NCBI GenBank assembly: GCA_902470905.1
Contig: CABRIC010000026.1
Span: forward strand, 1 to 25,797
Reading direction: 5' to 3'
Length of the DNA stretch: 25,797 nt
Source: an uncultured Collinsella sp.
Lineage (GTDB): Bacteria > Actinomycetota > Coriobacteriia > Coriobacteriales > Coriobacteriaceae
The notes under the pieces are model-generated. The model had not been told where the DNA came from. It ran no database searches and worked only from the letters and a program-made list of their open reading frames with translations. Positions 15,840 through 23,688 of this stretch are shown in pieces (the stretch's first letter is position 1; every line of letters starts with the position of its first letter). The translations under genes and the position numbers were made by a program.

Positions 15840-17837
15840 ATGGCAAAAAACACCGCAAACTATGGTAACGACAGTATCCGCCAGCTCAAGGACGAGGAGC
15901 GCGTACGCCTGCGCCCCGCCGTCATCTTTGGCTCGGACGGGCTCGACGGCTGCGCGCATGCCGCCTTCGAGATCCTGTCCAACGCCGTTGACGAGGCGCG
16001 CCAGGGCTACGGCAAGCTCATCACCCTTACCGCCTTTCGCGATGGTTCCATTCAGGTAGAGGACAACGGCCGTGGCTGCCCGCTCGACTGGAACCCCTCC
16101 GAGAAGCGCTTTAACTGGGAGCTCGTCTTTTGCGAGCTCTACGCCGGCGGCAAATACAATAACAACCAGGGCGGCGACTACGACTTCTCGCTCGGTACCA
16201 ACGGCCTGGGCTCGTGCGCGACCCAGTACGCCTCCGAGTACATGGACGTCACGGTTTGGCGCGATGGCAACAAGTACTCCCTGCACTTTAAGAAGGGCAA
16301 GGTCGTCGGCGCCAAAAAGAAGGCACTCGAGATTGAGCCCAGCGACGAGGACCGCACCGGCACCACTATCAAGTGGCGCCCCGATCTTGAGGTCTTTACC
16401 TCGATTAGCATTCCCCACGATTGGTATCGCGAGACCATGCGCCGTCAGGCCGTGGTCAACGCCAACGTGACCTTCCGCCTGCGCATTGAGGGCGACGATG
16501 GCGAGTTTTCCGAAGAGGATTTTTGCTATCCCAAGGGCATCGAGGACTACGTGCTCGAGAAGGTCGGTACCGACTACCTTACCGAGCCCTTCTTTATCGA
16601 GGCCGACCGTCGCGGTCGCGATCGCGAGGACCTGCCCGACTACAACGTAAAGATCACCGCGTGTATGTGCTTCTCGCGCACCTTCATGATGCAGGAGTAC
16701 TACCACAACTCATCGTGGCTCGAGAACGGCGGCTCACCCGAGAAGGCGGCCCGTAGCGCTCTGACCAGCGCCATCGATGCCTACATCAAGCAACAAGGCA
16801 AGTACAACAAAAACGAGAGCGGCATTAAGTGGCAGGACGTCCAGGACTGTCTGGTGCTGGTGACCAACTGCTTCTCCACCCAGACGTCCTACGAAAACCA
16901 GACCAAGAAGGCCATCAATAACCGCTTTATCCAGCAGGCCATGACGGCCTTCTTTAAGGAGCGCCTCTCGACCTACCTGATCGAGAACAAGGACGCCGCC
17001 AACAAGATCATGGAACAGGTGCTCATCAACAAGCGCTCGCGCGAGAACGCCGAGAAGACGCGTCAGAGCATCAAGACCAACCTGCAGCAGAAGACCGACA
17101 TGGCCAACCGTGTGCAGAAGTTCATCGACTGCCGCTCCAAGGACAAGAGCCGCCGCGAGATCTACATCGTAGAGGGCGACTCGGCAGCAGGCGCCATTCG
17201 CACCTCGCGCGATGCCGAGTTCCAGGGTGTCATGCCCGTCCGAGGCAAGATCCTCAACTGCCTGAAGGAGGATTATCCGCGCATCTTTAAGTCCGACATC
17301 ATCATGGACCTCATGCGCGTGCTGGGCTGCGGCGTGGAGATCAAAGACAAGCGCATCAAGAACCTCGGCGCCTTCGACCTGGACAACCTCAACTGGAACA
17401 AAGTCATCATCTGTACGGACGCCGACGTCGATGGTTATCACATCCGCACGCTCGTGCTCACCATGCTCTATCGCCTGGTGCCCACGCTCATCGACGAGGG
17501 CTACGTGTATATCGCCGAGTCGCCGCTCTACGAGATCAACTGCAAAGAGAAGACCTACTTTGCCTACACCGAGCTCGAGAAGAACGGCATCCTCAAAGAG
17601 ATCGGCGACCAGAAGTGTTCCATCAACCGCTCCAAGGGTCTTGGTGAAAACGATCCGGACATGATGTGGCTCACCACCATGAATCCCGAGACGCGCCGTC
17701 TGATCAAGGTGGAGCCCGAGGACGTCACCAAGATGGAGACCATGTTCAACCTTTTGCTGGGCAACGACGAGGCAGGCCGCAAGCGCCATATCTCCGAGCA
17801 CGGCAAGGAATACCTTGACCAGCTGGACCTGCAGTAG
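15840..17837 (+). CDS. Divergent type IIA DNA topoisomerase, ATPase (GyrB/ParE-like) subunit
   Basis: A 665-aa ATP-hydrolysing subunit that works with the A subunit encoded next. The GHKL ATPase shows FEILSNAVDEA (E44, N48), VEDNGRGCP (D75), a divergent lid LGTNGLGSCATQYASEYMDV in place of the usual GLHGVG motif, and QTKKAINN with the gamma-phosphate lysine at about 356. The TOPRIM domain has YIVEGDSAAGA (E445), MPVRGKILNC and ICTDADVDGYHIRTL (DADVD 527-531), binding the catalytic magnesium. RSKGLGE is at 597-603. Length suits ParE and Gram-positive-type GyrB without the E. coli insert. ATG 15840 is preferred, but its ribosome site (GAGAG) is weak; AAAGGAG lies 16-17 bases upstream. Gyrase or topoisomerase IV cannot be settled from this chain alone. 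Confidence 0.92.
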   Translation: MAKNTANYGNDSIRQLKDEERVRLRPAVIFGSDGLDGCAHAAFEILSNAVDEARQGYGKLITLTAFRDGSIQVEDNGRGCPLDWNPSEKRFNWELVFCELYAGGKYNNNQGGDYDFSLGTNGLGSCATQYASEYMDVTVWRDGNKYSLHFKKGKVVGAKKKALEIEPSDEDRTGTTIKWRPDLEVFTSISIPHDWYRETMRRQAVVNANVTFRLRIEGDDGEFSEEDFCYPKGIEDYVLEKVGTDYLTEPFFIEADRRGRDREDLPDYNVKITACMCFSRTFMMQEYYHNSSWLENGGSPEKAARSALTSAIDAYIKQQGKYNKNESGIKWQDVQDCLVLVTNCFSTQTSYENQTKKAINNRFIQQAMTAFFKERLSTYLIENKDAANKIMEQVLINKRSRENAEKTRQSIKTNLQQKTDMANRVQKFIDCRSKDKSRREIYIVEGDSAAGAIRTSRDAEFQGVMPVRGKILNCLKEDYPRIFKSDIIMDLMRVLGCGVEIKDKRIKNLGAFDLDNLNWNKVIICTDADVDGYHIRTLVLTMLYRLVPTLIDEGYVYIAESPLYEINCKEKTYFAYTELEKNGILKEIGDQKCSINRSKGLGENDPDMMWLTTMNPETRRLIKVEPEDVTKMETMFNLLLGNDEAGRKRHISEHGKEYLDQLDLQ

Positions 17838-17882
17838 CAGCAAATCGATAACGACGGCCCATAAGAAGTTCAAGAGGAAATC

Positions 17883-20123
17883 GTGGCAAAGAAGAAGACG
17901 AAGAACCAGCCAAAGAAAAAGCAGGTCAACGCCGAGAACGTCATCGGCCTGCACTCCGAGGTCACTGATCAGCCGATTACGCAGACGCTCGAGGTCAACT
18001 ACATGCCCTACGCCATGAGCGTCAACGTCTCGCGTGCGTTCCCCGAGATCGACGGCTTTAAGCCCTCGCACCGCAAGCTGCTCTACACCATGTACAAGAT
18101 GGGTCTGCTCAAGGGCGAGCGCCAGAAGAGCGCCAACATTGTGGGTCAGACCATGAAGCTCAACCCGCACGGCGACGCCGCGATCTACGAGACGATGGTG
18201 CGCCTGGCCACCGGCAACGAGGCACTGCTCGCCCCCTTCGTGGAGTCAAAGGGCAACTTTGGCAAGTACTATTCGGGCGATCTGAGCTACGCCGCCTCGC
18301 GTTATACCGAGGCCAAGCTCTCCCCCATCAGCGCCGAAATCTTCAAGGACATCGACAAAGACCCGGTCGACTTCGTCGACAGCTACGACGGCGCCATGAA
18401 GGAACCGCGCCTGCTGCCCACCACGTTCCCCAACATCCTTGTCTCGGCCAATAAGGGCATCGGCGTCGCCATGGCGTCCGACATCTGCGGTTTCAACCTT
18501 AACGAGGTCTGCACTGCCACGATGCACTACCTGCAGGACCCCGACTGTGACCTGCTCGAGTACATGCCCATGCCCGACTTCTCGACCGGCGGCGAGATCA
18601 TCTACCGCCGCGAGGAGATGGAAAAGATTATCGAGACCGGCCTTGGCAGCTTCCAGATCCGCTCCCGTTGGCGCTGGATTCCCGAAGAGCGCATTATCGA
18701 GGTCTACGAGATCCCCTACACCACCAAGACCGATGTCATTATCGAGCGCATCGTCAAGCTCTCCAAAGAGGGCAAGGTCAAGGAGATTGCCGACATCCGC
18801 GACGAAACCGACCTCTCGGGTTTGCGCATCGCCATCGACCTTAAGCGCGGTGTCGACCCCGACAAGCTCATGGCCAAGCTCTATCGCTCGACCACGCTGC
18901 AGGATTCGTTCTCGTGCAACTTCAACGTGCTCGTCGACGGCTATCCCCGCGTTATGGGTGTGCGCCAGATCCTGCACGAGTGGGTCAAGTGGCGTATTGA
19001 GTCCACGCGTCGCCGCATTAACTTTGACCTGGGTAAAAAGTCCGAGCGCCTGCACCTGCTGCACGGCCTCGAGGCGATTTTGCTCGACATCGACAAGGCC
19101 ATCGCCATCATCCGCGGCACCAAGCTCGAAGCCGAGGTCGTGCCCAACCTTATGAAGGGTTTCGACATCGACGAGACCCAGGCCGAGTTTGTTGCCGAGC
19201 TTAAGCTCCGTAACATCAACGAGGAGTACATCCTCAACCGCACCAAGGACATTGCCCAGCTTGAGGGCGAGATTGCCGAGCTTGAGGAGATCCTCTCCAG
19301 CGAGGAAAATATCAAGAAGGTCATCAGCGACGAGCTGGCCGCGGTCAACAAGAAGTACGTGATGCCGCGCCGCACGGGCAGGATCGAACCCCATGAGGTC
19401 ATCGAGGTGAGCTTGGAGCCCGAGGTCGAGGAGTACCCGGTTACGATCATGCTCTCGCGCGATGGCTACCTTAAGAAGATGACGGACCGCGTACTCAAGA
19501 AGGCCGCTACGCTCAAGTACAAAGACGGCGACAAGCCCTTTATCGAGTTCCCGTCCTCCAACACCCACGAGCTGCTGGTCTTTACCAACAAGAGCCAGGT
19601 GTACAAGTGCAAGGTCGCGGCGTTTGAGGACACCAAGTCGGCCCAGCTGGGCTCGTACCTGCCGACCGATCTTGAGATGGAACCCGACGAGAGCGTCATC
19701 TGGGTCATCGACCCCGAGGACTATAAGGCCGACGTGCTGTTCGTCTTTGAGAACGGCCGCGTGGTGCGCGTCGCACTTGCCGGATACGTCACCAAGACCA
19801 ACCGCAAGCGCCTCAAGAACGCCATCTACGGCGGCAGCAAGCTGCTATATGCGCAGGTGCTCAAGGAAGATCGCGACATCGCACTGGTCTCGAGCGACTA
19901 CCGCCTGATGAACTTCAACACGTCGCTGCTCAAGACCAAGACGACCACCAACACGCAGGGCGTCCAGGCCTTTACGGCCAAGAAGGGCCGCTCTGTCACC
20001 ACCGTCGGCACGACCGAGGAAATCCTTGGCGCCGGCGTCTCGGCCGAGAAGTTCACCGCACAGAGCCTCCCCTCCGCCGGTGCCCTTATGAAAGAAAACG
20101 ACATGCCCAGTCTGTTTGACTAG
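17883..20123 (+). CDS. Divergent type IIA DNA topoisomerase, cleavage (GyrA/ParC-like) subunit
   Basis: A 746-aa DNA-cleaving subunit, 45 bp after its ATPase partner. The start is GTG 17883 after AGAGGA. A lysine-rich N-terminal tail precedes MPYAMSVNVSRAFPEIDGFK and PSHRKLLYTMYKMG; the winged helix carries NPHGDAAIYETMVRL (94-108) and the catalytic tyrosine Y141 with R140 in AASRYTEAKL. A long coiled-coil region (about 430-500) and a C-terminal beta-pinwheel (about 515-720) follow. No QRRGGKG-type GyrA box is visible, so decatenation (topoisomerase IV-like) is more likely than supercoiling. Residues equivalent to E. coli GyrA S83 and D87 are A99 and E103. A separate housekeeping gyrase is expected elsewhere in the genome. 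Confidence 0.93.
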   Translation: MAKKKTKNQPKKKQVNAENVIGLHSEVTDQPITQTLEVNYMPYAMSVNVSRAFPEIDGFKPSHRKLLYTMYKMGLLKGERQKSANIVGQTMKLNPHGDAAIYETMVRLATGNEALLAPFVESKGNFGKYYSGDLSYAASRYTEAKLSPISAEIFKDIDKDPVDFVDSYDGAMKEPRLLPTTFPNILVSANKGIGVAMASDICGFNLNEVCTATMHYLQDPDCDLLEYMPMPDFSTGGEIIYRREEMEKIIETGLGSFQIRSRWRWIPEERIIEVYEIPYTTKTDVIIERIVKLSKEGKVKEIADIRDETDLSGLRIAIDLKRGVDPDKLMAKLYRSTTLQDSFSCNFNVLVDGYPRVMGVRQILHEWVKWRIESTRRRINFDLGKKSERLHLLHGLEAILLDIDKAIAIIRGTKLEAEVVPNLMKGFDIDETQAEFVAELKLRNINEEYILNRTKDIAQLEGEIAELEEILSSEENIKKVISDELAAVNKKYVMPRRTGRIEPHEVIEVSLEPEVEEYPVTIMLSRDGYLKKMTDRVLKKAATLKYKDGDKPFIEFPSSNTHELLVFTNKSQVYKCKVAAFEDTKSAQLGSYLPTDLEMEPDESVIWVIDPEDYKADVLFVFENGRVVRVALAGYVTKTNRKRLKNAIYGGSKLLYAQVLKEDRDIALVSSDYRLMNFNTSLLKTKTTTNTQGVQAFTAKKGRSVTTVGTTEEILGAGVSAEKFTAQSLPSAGALMKENDMPSLFD

Positions 20124-20159
20124 GACAGCGGCAGAACCGCCATAAGCTCTCAAAACGGT

Positions 20160-20196
20160 GGGGCCCGAAGCGCAGCAACATCGCGCTCCGGGCCCC
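20160..20196 (+). terminator. GC-rich hairpin after the topoisomerase operon
   Basis: GGGGCCCGAAGCGC (20160-20173) pairs with 20183-20196 over 14 bases with one mismatch and a nine-base loop. It begins 36 bases after the stop. No T-run follows (GCTCGTTGC), so it may need a termination factor. Confidence 0.5.
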
Positions 20197-20276
20197 GCTC
20201 GTTGCAACGTAGTCGGAATAATAGAACTCCCCGTTTTTCACTCCCGCAATCCCACGGCACAAGGCATGTTAAGCCA

Positions 20277-20333
20277 TTAGCAAAACTTGCAAAATTTAGC
20301 AAAAGTTGCAAAAGTTAGCAAAACCTGCAAAGG
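20277..20333. repeat. Three 19-bp direct repeats with phased A-tracts
   Basis: TTAGCAAAACTTGCAAAAT (20277-20295), TTAGCAAAAGTTGCAAAAG (20296-20314) and TTAGCAAAACCTGCAAAGG (20315-20333) run head to tail with no gaps. Each unit holds two GCAAAA half-sites. The A-tracts begin at 20282, 20291, 20301, 20310, 20320 and 20329, spaced 9-10 bases, close to the helical pitch, so the DNA should be bent. They end directly in AAAGGGGCCACC ATG, the original ribosome site and start of the decayed ATPase gene. Confidence 0.85.
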
Positions 20334-20340
20334 GGCCACC

Positions 20341-21229
20341 ATGGATCGCAGCAAATGTCTCCGCCATGCCTGGCATGCTCGAAGATATTATCGAGCGAAC
20401 CGAAGAGGCGGCAGACAGCTACCTCTCACAGCCTCACGTGCGCATAAACGGCGTTCAAATTGGTCCAGTGGGTCTCGATTGGACATATGCTCAAAAGGCC
20501 CAGAGCAACTGGCGCACACGCATGAATGGCATCTTTAAACAACTCGAAAAACATGACATCGGACTTCTCATCACCATCGATGAAGTCACAGTCGATCTCG
20601 AAGAAATGCTTCAATTTGCCTCTGTTTACCAGCACTTTGTACGCGAAGGTAAAAAAGTTGCCCTACTCATGGCAGGGCTGCCTTACAAAGTATCGGCACT
20701 GCTGCGTAACGATTCCGTCTCGTTCCTCAGGCGTTCCCAATATCATCAGCTAGGACGAATCACTGACGTTGAAATTGCAAACGCCTTTCGCAAAACCGTT
20801 GAGGCCGGAGGACGTTCAATCACACCAGAAGCGCTCGAGGATGCTGTGAAGGCCGTCGACGGATTCCCCTACATGATGCAGCTCGTCGGATATCGCACTT
20901 GGGATGTTTCGGAGAGCTCGCCCCAATTCAGTACATCCGATGTCCAGCAGGGTTCCCTGCTCGCACGCATGGAGCTGCGCGATCGAATTCTCAAAACGAC
21001 CTATCGGGAGCTTTCCGATAAAGACATTGAGTTTTTGCTCGCGATGCTGCCCGATTCTGGCCCCAGCAGGGTCTCGGAGATAGCCAAACGCATGGGCGTC
21101 GCCAGCAACTACGCAAGCCAATACAGACGCCGCCTCCTGGAGGACGGCGTCATTGGAGAGCGCGGGCGTGGTCTCGTTGGCTTTGACATTCCCGCGTTCA
21201 GGGAATTCTTGAACGAGAAGGCGTTTTAG
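20341..21229 (+). pseudogene. AAA-type ATP-binding protein, 5' part with P-loop deleted
   Basis: The remaining chain reads ANVSAMPGMLEDIIERTEEA to NEKAF and matches the later part of a family of about 370-400 aa ATP-binding proteins: sensor-type strand GLLITIDEV (Walker B-like, D then E), VALLMAGLPYKVSALL, a lid region GGRSITPEALEDAVKAVDGF and a C-terminal winged helix SRVSEIAKRMGVASNYASQY. The Walker A segment and about 60-80 N-terminal residues are missing. ATG 20341, with its AAAGGGG ribosome site, is in a different frame from the chain; the first in-frame ATG is 20366 and has no good ribosome site. A frame-changing deletion just after the start codon explains both facts. A short product without ATP binding is conceivable but unlikely. 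Confidence 0.75.
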
Positions 21230-21256
21230 CACGCCGGAATTGTCCGCGGAAGCATC

Positions 21257-21328
21257 AACGCATGGCAATCAGCATTCCTCTTGGTAAGGATAGCAAGCAT
21301 TTTCCACCAACACCGATTGCCATGCGTT
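21257..21328. repeat. 14-bp inverted repeat with 44-base loop
   Basis: AACGCATGGCAATC (21257-21270) is the perfect reverse complement of GATTGCCATGCGTT (21315-21328). Plus-strand exit is CTTCTTGTCCTT. It lies between the convergent ATPase remnant and the reductase gene, ten bases from the latter's stop. It could be a long-loop bidirectional terminator or a small palindromic insertion. Confidence 0.55.
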
Positions 21329-21338
21329 CTTCTTGTCC

Positions 21339-21869
21339 TTAGGCGAGCTTGCGAGCGAGCTCTCGCACCTCTTCCAACTTGGGCGAGGAGGCCATGCTGT
21401 CGCGCTCGGTCATGCCGCTAATGGTGACAATGCCCTGGTCCTCCCACTTGCAGTACGCGCATGTGGCCCTATACATAGCAATCGCTGCATCATAGACGCC
21501 CTCGCTGTGGCTATCGAGCAAAAGGGCCGTCTTGGTGAACGGGAAGCCTGTAGCACCGAAGGCGTACAGGCGGTCGATGGCGGCCTTCTCCTGCGCAGTG
21601 ATATCAAACCAGTAGATAGGCGAAGCGAAGACAACCATATCGGCGCCTTTCAGCGACTCGATCACGTCGGCCATGTCATCCTTCTGCACGCAAGTGCCCT
21701 CATGGGCGAAGCAATACTGACACCCCAGGCAACCAGCGATTTTCTTGCTGGCAACACGGACGACCTCGACCGTATTGCCGCCCTCACGCGCGGTCTCGGC
21801 AAACGCCTCGACCATGGTATCGGTATTGGCGCCCTTACGCGGGCTGCCGCTCAATACAACGATATTCAT
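21339..21869 (-). CDS. Flavodoxin-fold NAD(P)H-dependent FMN reductase
   Basis: A 176-aa cytoplasmic flavoprotein of the NADPH-dependent FMN reductase / iron-sulfur flavoprotein-like group. The FMN phosphate loop is SGSPRKGANT (7-16) and the ring-binding segment ASPIYWFDI (82-90). C47, C50, C53 and C60 (GCLGCQYC...GTC) lie after the second strand, the place where iron-sulfur flavoproteins bind a cluster, although spacing differs between members; in many flavodoxin-type reductases these cysteines do not carry a cluster. The start is ATG 21869, after AAGGAGGGAG. It stands alone and converges with the ATPase remnant. Its substrate is unknown. Confidence 0.88.
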   Translation of the reverse strand: MNIVVLSGSPRKGANTDTMVEAFAETAREGGNTVEVVRVASKKIAGCLGCQYCFAHEGTCVQKDDMADVIESLKGADMVVFASPIYWFDITAQEKAAIDRLYAFGATGFPFTKTALLLDSHSEGVYDAAIAMYRATCAYCKWEDQGIVTISGMTERDSMASSPKLEEVRELARKLA

Positions 21870-22187
21870 AGAAATCTCCCTCCTTCATGCCGCAGGCGCG
21901 CGGCACACATTTTGTTGTAACCAAAACAGATGGAGCTATTCAGTCGTCCGCAGGCCACATTTCTCGTCAGTGTTCTCTAGACATAATCTCACCGCCTGAT
22001 AACTCCTCGACTGTCTTGACTCTCTCCGAAAATTGAACAGCAAATCGTTGGCCGCAAAGTGTCGACTGTGGGAAAATTAACTAGAGCTTTCTCCTGCTCG
22101 CGTGAGCGTTCGCGTGTATGATCCTGACCGAATCGGGCAGGCGCAATATAGATCCACGGAAACCGGCCTACGAACAAGGAGCGCCTT
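21870..22187. other. Intergenic region between divergent genes
   Basis: This 318-base stretch separates the reductase (-) from the LPATG protein (+). Apart from the reductase ribosome site next to 21870, the candidate promoter at 22124-22152 and the AAGGAG at 22177-22182, I see no gene, RNA or clear repeat. A convincing promoter for the reductase was not found. Confidence 0.5.
22124..22152 (+). promoter_or_regulatory. Candidate promoter of the LPATG surface protein
   Basis: CTGACC (22124-22129), 17 bases, TATAGA (22147-22152), about 35 bases before the start codon. Each box matches four of six. The spacer contains an imperfect dyad, CCGA-A-TCGG. Confidence 0.4.
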
Positions 22188-23108
22188 ATGTATGGACAGC
22201 ATGTTGCACCGCAAACCCATAACAAACGCACTGGTCTGTCTATCCGCAACGTCAAGCTTCATGCAGGCGCCAGAGTCGTCGCCTTCGGAGTAAGCATTCT
22301 TATGGCTGGGCAGCTTTTGCTACCCTGCGCAGCACTGGCGACCGAAATGCCCGAACCCGATGTCGCAGCACCCATCACCTGCGACGAAGTCAACGCGGAA
22401 GGCAGCCTCGCAGCAACCCCCGTCGTCGATCATAACTATGACCTGGAGCTCCCTCCTGCCTTCATGTTGGTCCAGAATGAGGCGTTTGTATACGATTTCT
22501 CCGACAAACCCGAGGACTTCATCTACGGGCTTAACGACACCGTCCATCTCTTCAAGATCGACACCGATACCGAAAGCCTTATAAAAACCGAGAACCCCAA
22601 AGAGGCCAGCGTCTCTATTGCCCTGACCATGATCGACAATCACGTTAGAGCAACCGTAGTCTTTACAGGCAGTTACGCCGACGACCAAATCCCTTACAGG
22701 CTGGACCTCAACAGCTCAACCTACCTTGGCACACACGTTGACCGTGACTTCGACAGAGGGCAGGGGATTATGCACGAAACGCGGCACGATTACTACATCC
22801 GCTACGTCTTCGACAGCGACGTGCACTTGATTGCAACCGATACGAGCGGTTCCAAACCCGATCCAAGTGTTAAACCGAGCCCAGAGGTCAAACCCGAACC
22901 GGAAACCAAGCCCGAGCCCACACCGCAGCCCAAGGCAGACAAGCCCGCGGCAAATCCCGTTTCCACTAAGGCAGTAGCGGCGGTTAAACCAGCCGGGACC
23001 ACCTTACCCGCGACGGGCGACAACGGTGCGATGGCAGCCGCCCTGAGTGTTGCCGGTGGTGTAGTTGCGGCAGTTGGCATTTCTGCAACAAGGCGTCGCA
23101 ACCGCTAG
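22188..23108 (+). CDS. LPATG-anchored surface protein
   Basis: A 306-aa protein exported and sortase-attached to the cell wall. A long basic leader of about 30 residues precedes a hydrophobic signal core (VVAFGVSILMAGQLLLPCAA) with a cleavage-type ALATE site near 50. Residues about 55-220 form one beta-rich domain that I do not recognise, probably the exposed part. A proline- and lysine-rich stalk (KPSPEVKPEPETKPEP) follows at about 225-260, then LPATG at 273-277, a hydrophobic segment and the RRRNR tail. AAGGAG lies six bases before ATG 22188. No sortase gene is in the window. A role in adhesion is plausible from architecture only. Confidence 0.88.
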   Translation: MYGQHVAPQTHNKRTGLSIRNVKLHAGARVVAFGVSILMAGQLLLPCAALATEMPEPDVAAPITCDEVNAEGSLAATPVVDHNYDLELPPAFMLVQNEAFVYDFSDKPEDFIYGLNDTVHLFKIDTDTESLIKTENPKEASVSIALTMIDNHVRATVVFTGSYADDQIPYRLDLNSSTYLGTHVDRDFDRGQGIMHETRHDYYIRYVFDSDVHLIATDTSGSKPDPSVKPSPEVKPEPETKPEPTPQPKADKPAANPVSTKAVAAVKPAGTTLPATGDNGAMAAALSVAGGVVAAVGISATRRRNR

Positions 23109-23155
23109 CCAGCATTTCGTACCCCGCAGACAAAGCTCTATCCCCGCTCCGATGA

Positions 23156-23611
23156 GCTTTACTCACCGAGAAGTTTCTTCCCCACGGAAATGAGTTTCTT
23201 TCCAACGGCCGCCTTCACGCCAATCACTACAACCACGTGGGCAGTGCGGGCTTCGAGATCCGCAGCGATGATGTCCCCCGATGCCCGCACTGCGGCTGGC
23301 AGCTTGTGCCGTGGGTGCGAGACGACACGTTTTTGCTGGGCACGGTATGGCGCGAGAGTCTCGAACGATACGAGCGCTTCGTGCGCGAGCGCGGTAGTAG
23401 CCGCGTGCTGTTGCTGGAGCTCGGCGTGGGCGAGATGACCCCCGGCATCATTACACTCCCGTTCTGGAGCATGACCGCAAAGCTGCCGGATGCGCACCTG
23501 CTGAGCGTGAACATCTCGGGCGATTCGGCTCCGCTGCAGCTTGGAAGCAAGGCAGAGGCGATCCAGGCAGACTTGGGTGCCTTGTTCTCGGCGGCGCGGG
23601 CCGACGACTAG
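23156..23611 (+). pseudogene. C-terminal fragment of a Sir2-like deacetylase
   Basis: The frame runs from just after TGA 23153 without an obvious start until GTG 23237. It contains VPRCPHCGWQLVPWVRDDTF, whose CPHCG is the second zinc-binding pair of Sir2 enzymes, then VLLLELGVGEMTPGIITLPF and a last Rossmann part. The NAD-binding N-terminal half and the first zinc pair are absent; upstream lies the LPATG gene. A different frame at 23109-23155 reads TKLYPRSDELY, which may be older coding sequence before a frameshift. A protein of 124 aa from GTG 23237 could be made, but would lack the active site. Confidence 0.65.
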
Positions 23612-23688
23612 TAGCGCGGCGAGGCGTCTTGCCGCAAACCGTCCTCGCTAAATGCATGACCGTTAATAAGTAAAAAGCAAGGTGCGTC

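Noticed and set aside
16734..19568. Two long minus-strand frames (478 and 440 codons) over the topoisomerase genes
   Set aside because: They mirror genes with complete catalytic motifs; their leucine/valine/aspartate-rich composition is typical of antisense frames in high-GC DNA.
20277..20333. CRISPR array or plasmid iterons
   Set aside because: The units are directly adjacent with no spacers, and no cas or rep gene is in the window.
23612..23688. GCGAGG/CCTCGC pairing as a terminator of the hydrolase operon
   Set aside because: Only six pairs around an 18-base loop and no T-run on either strand.
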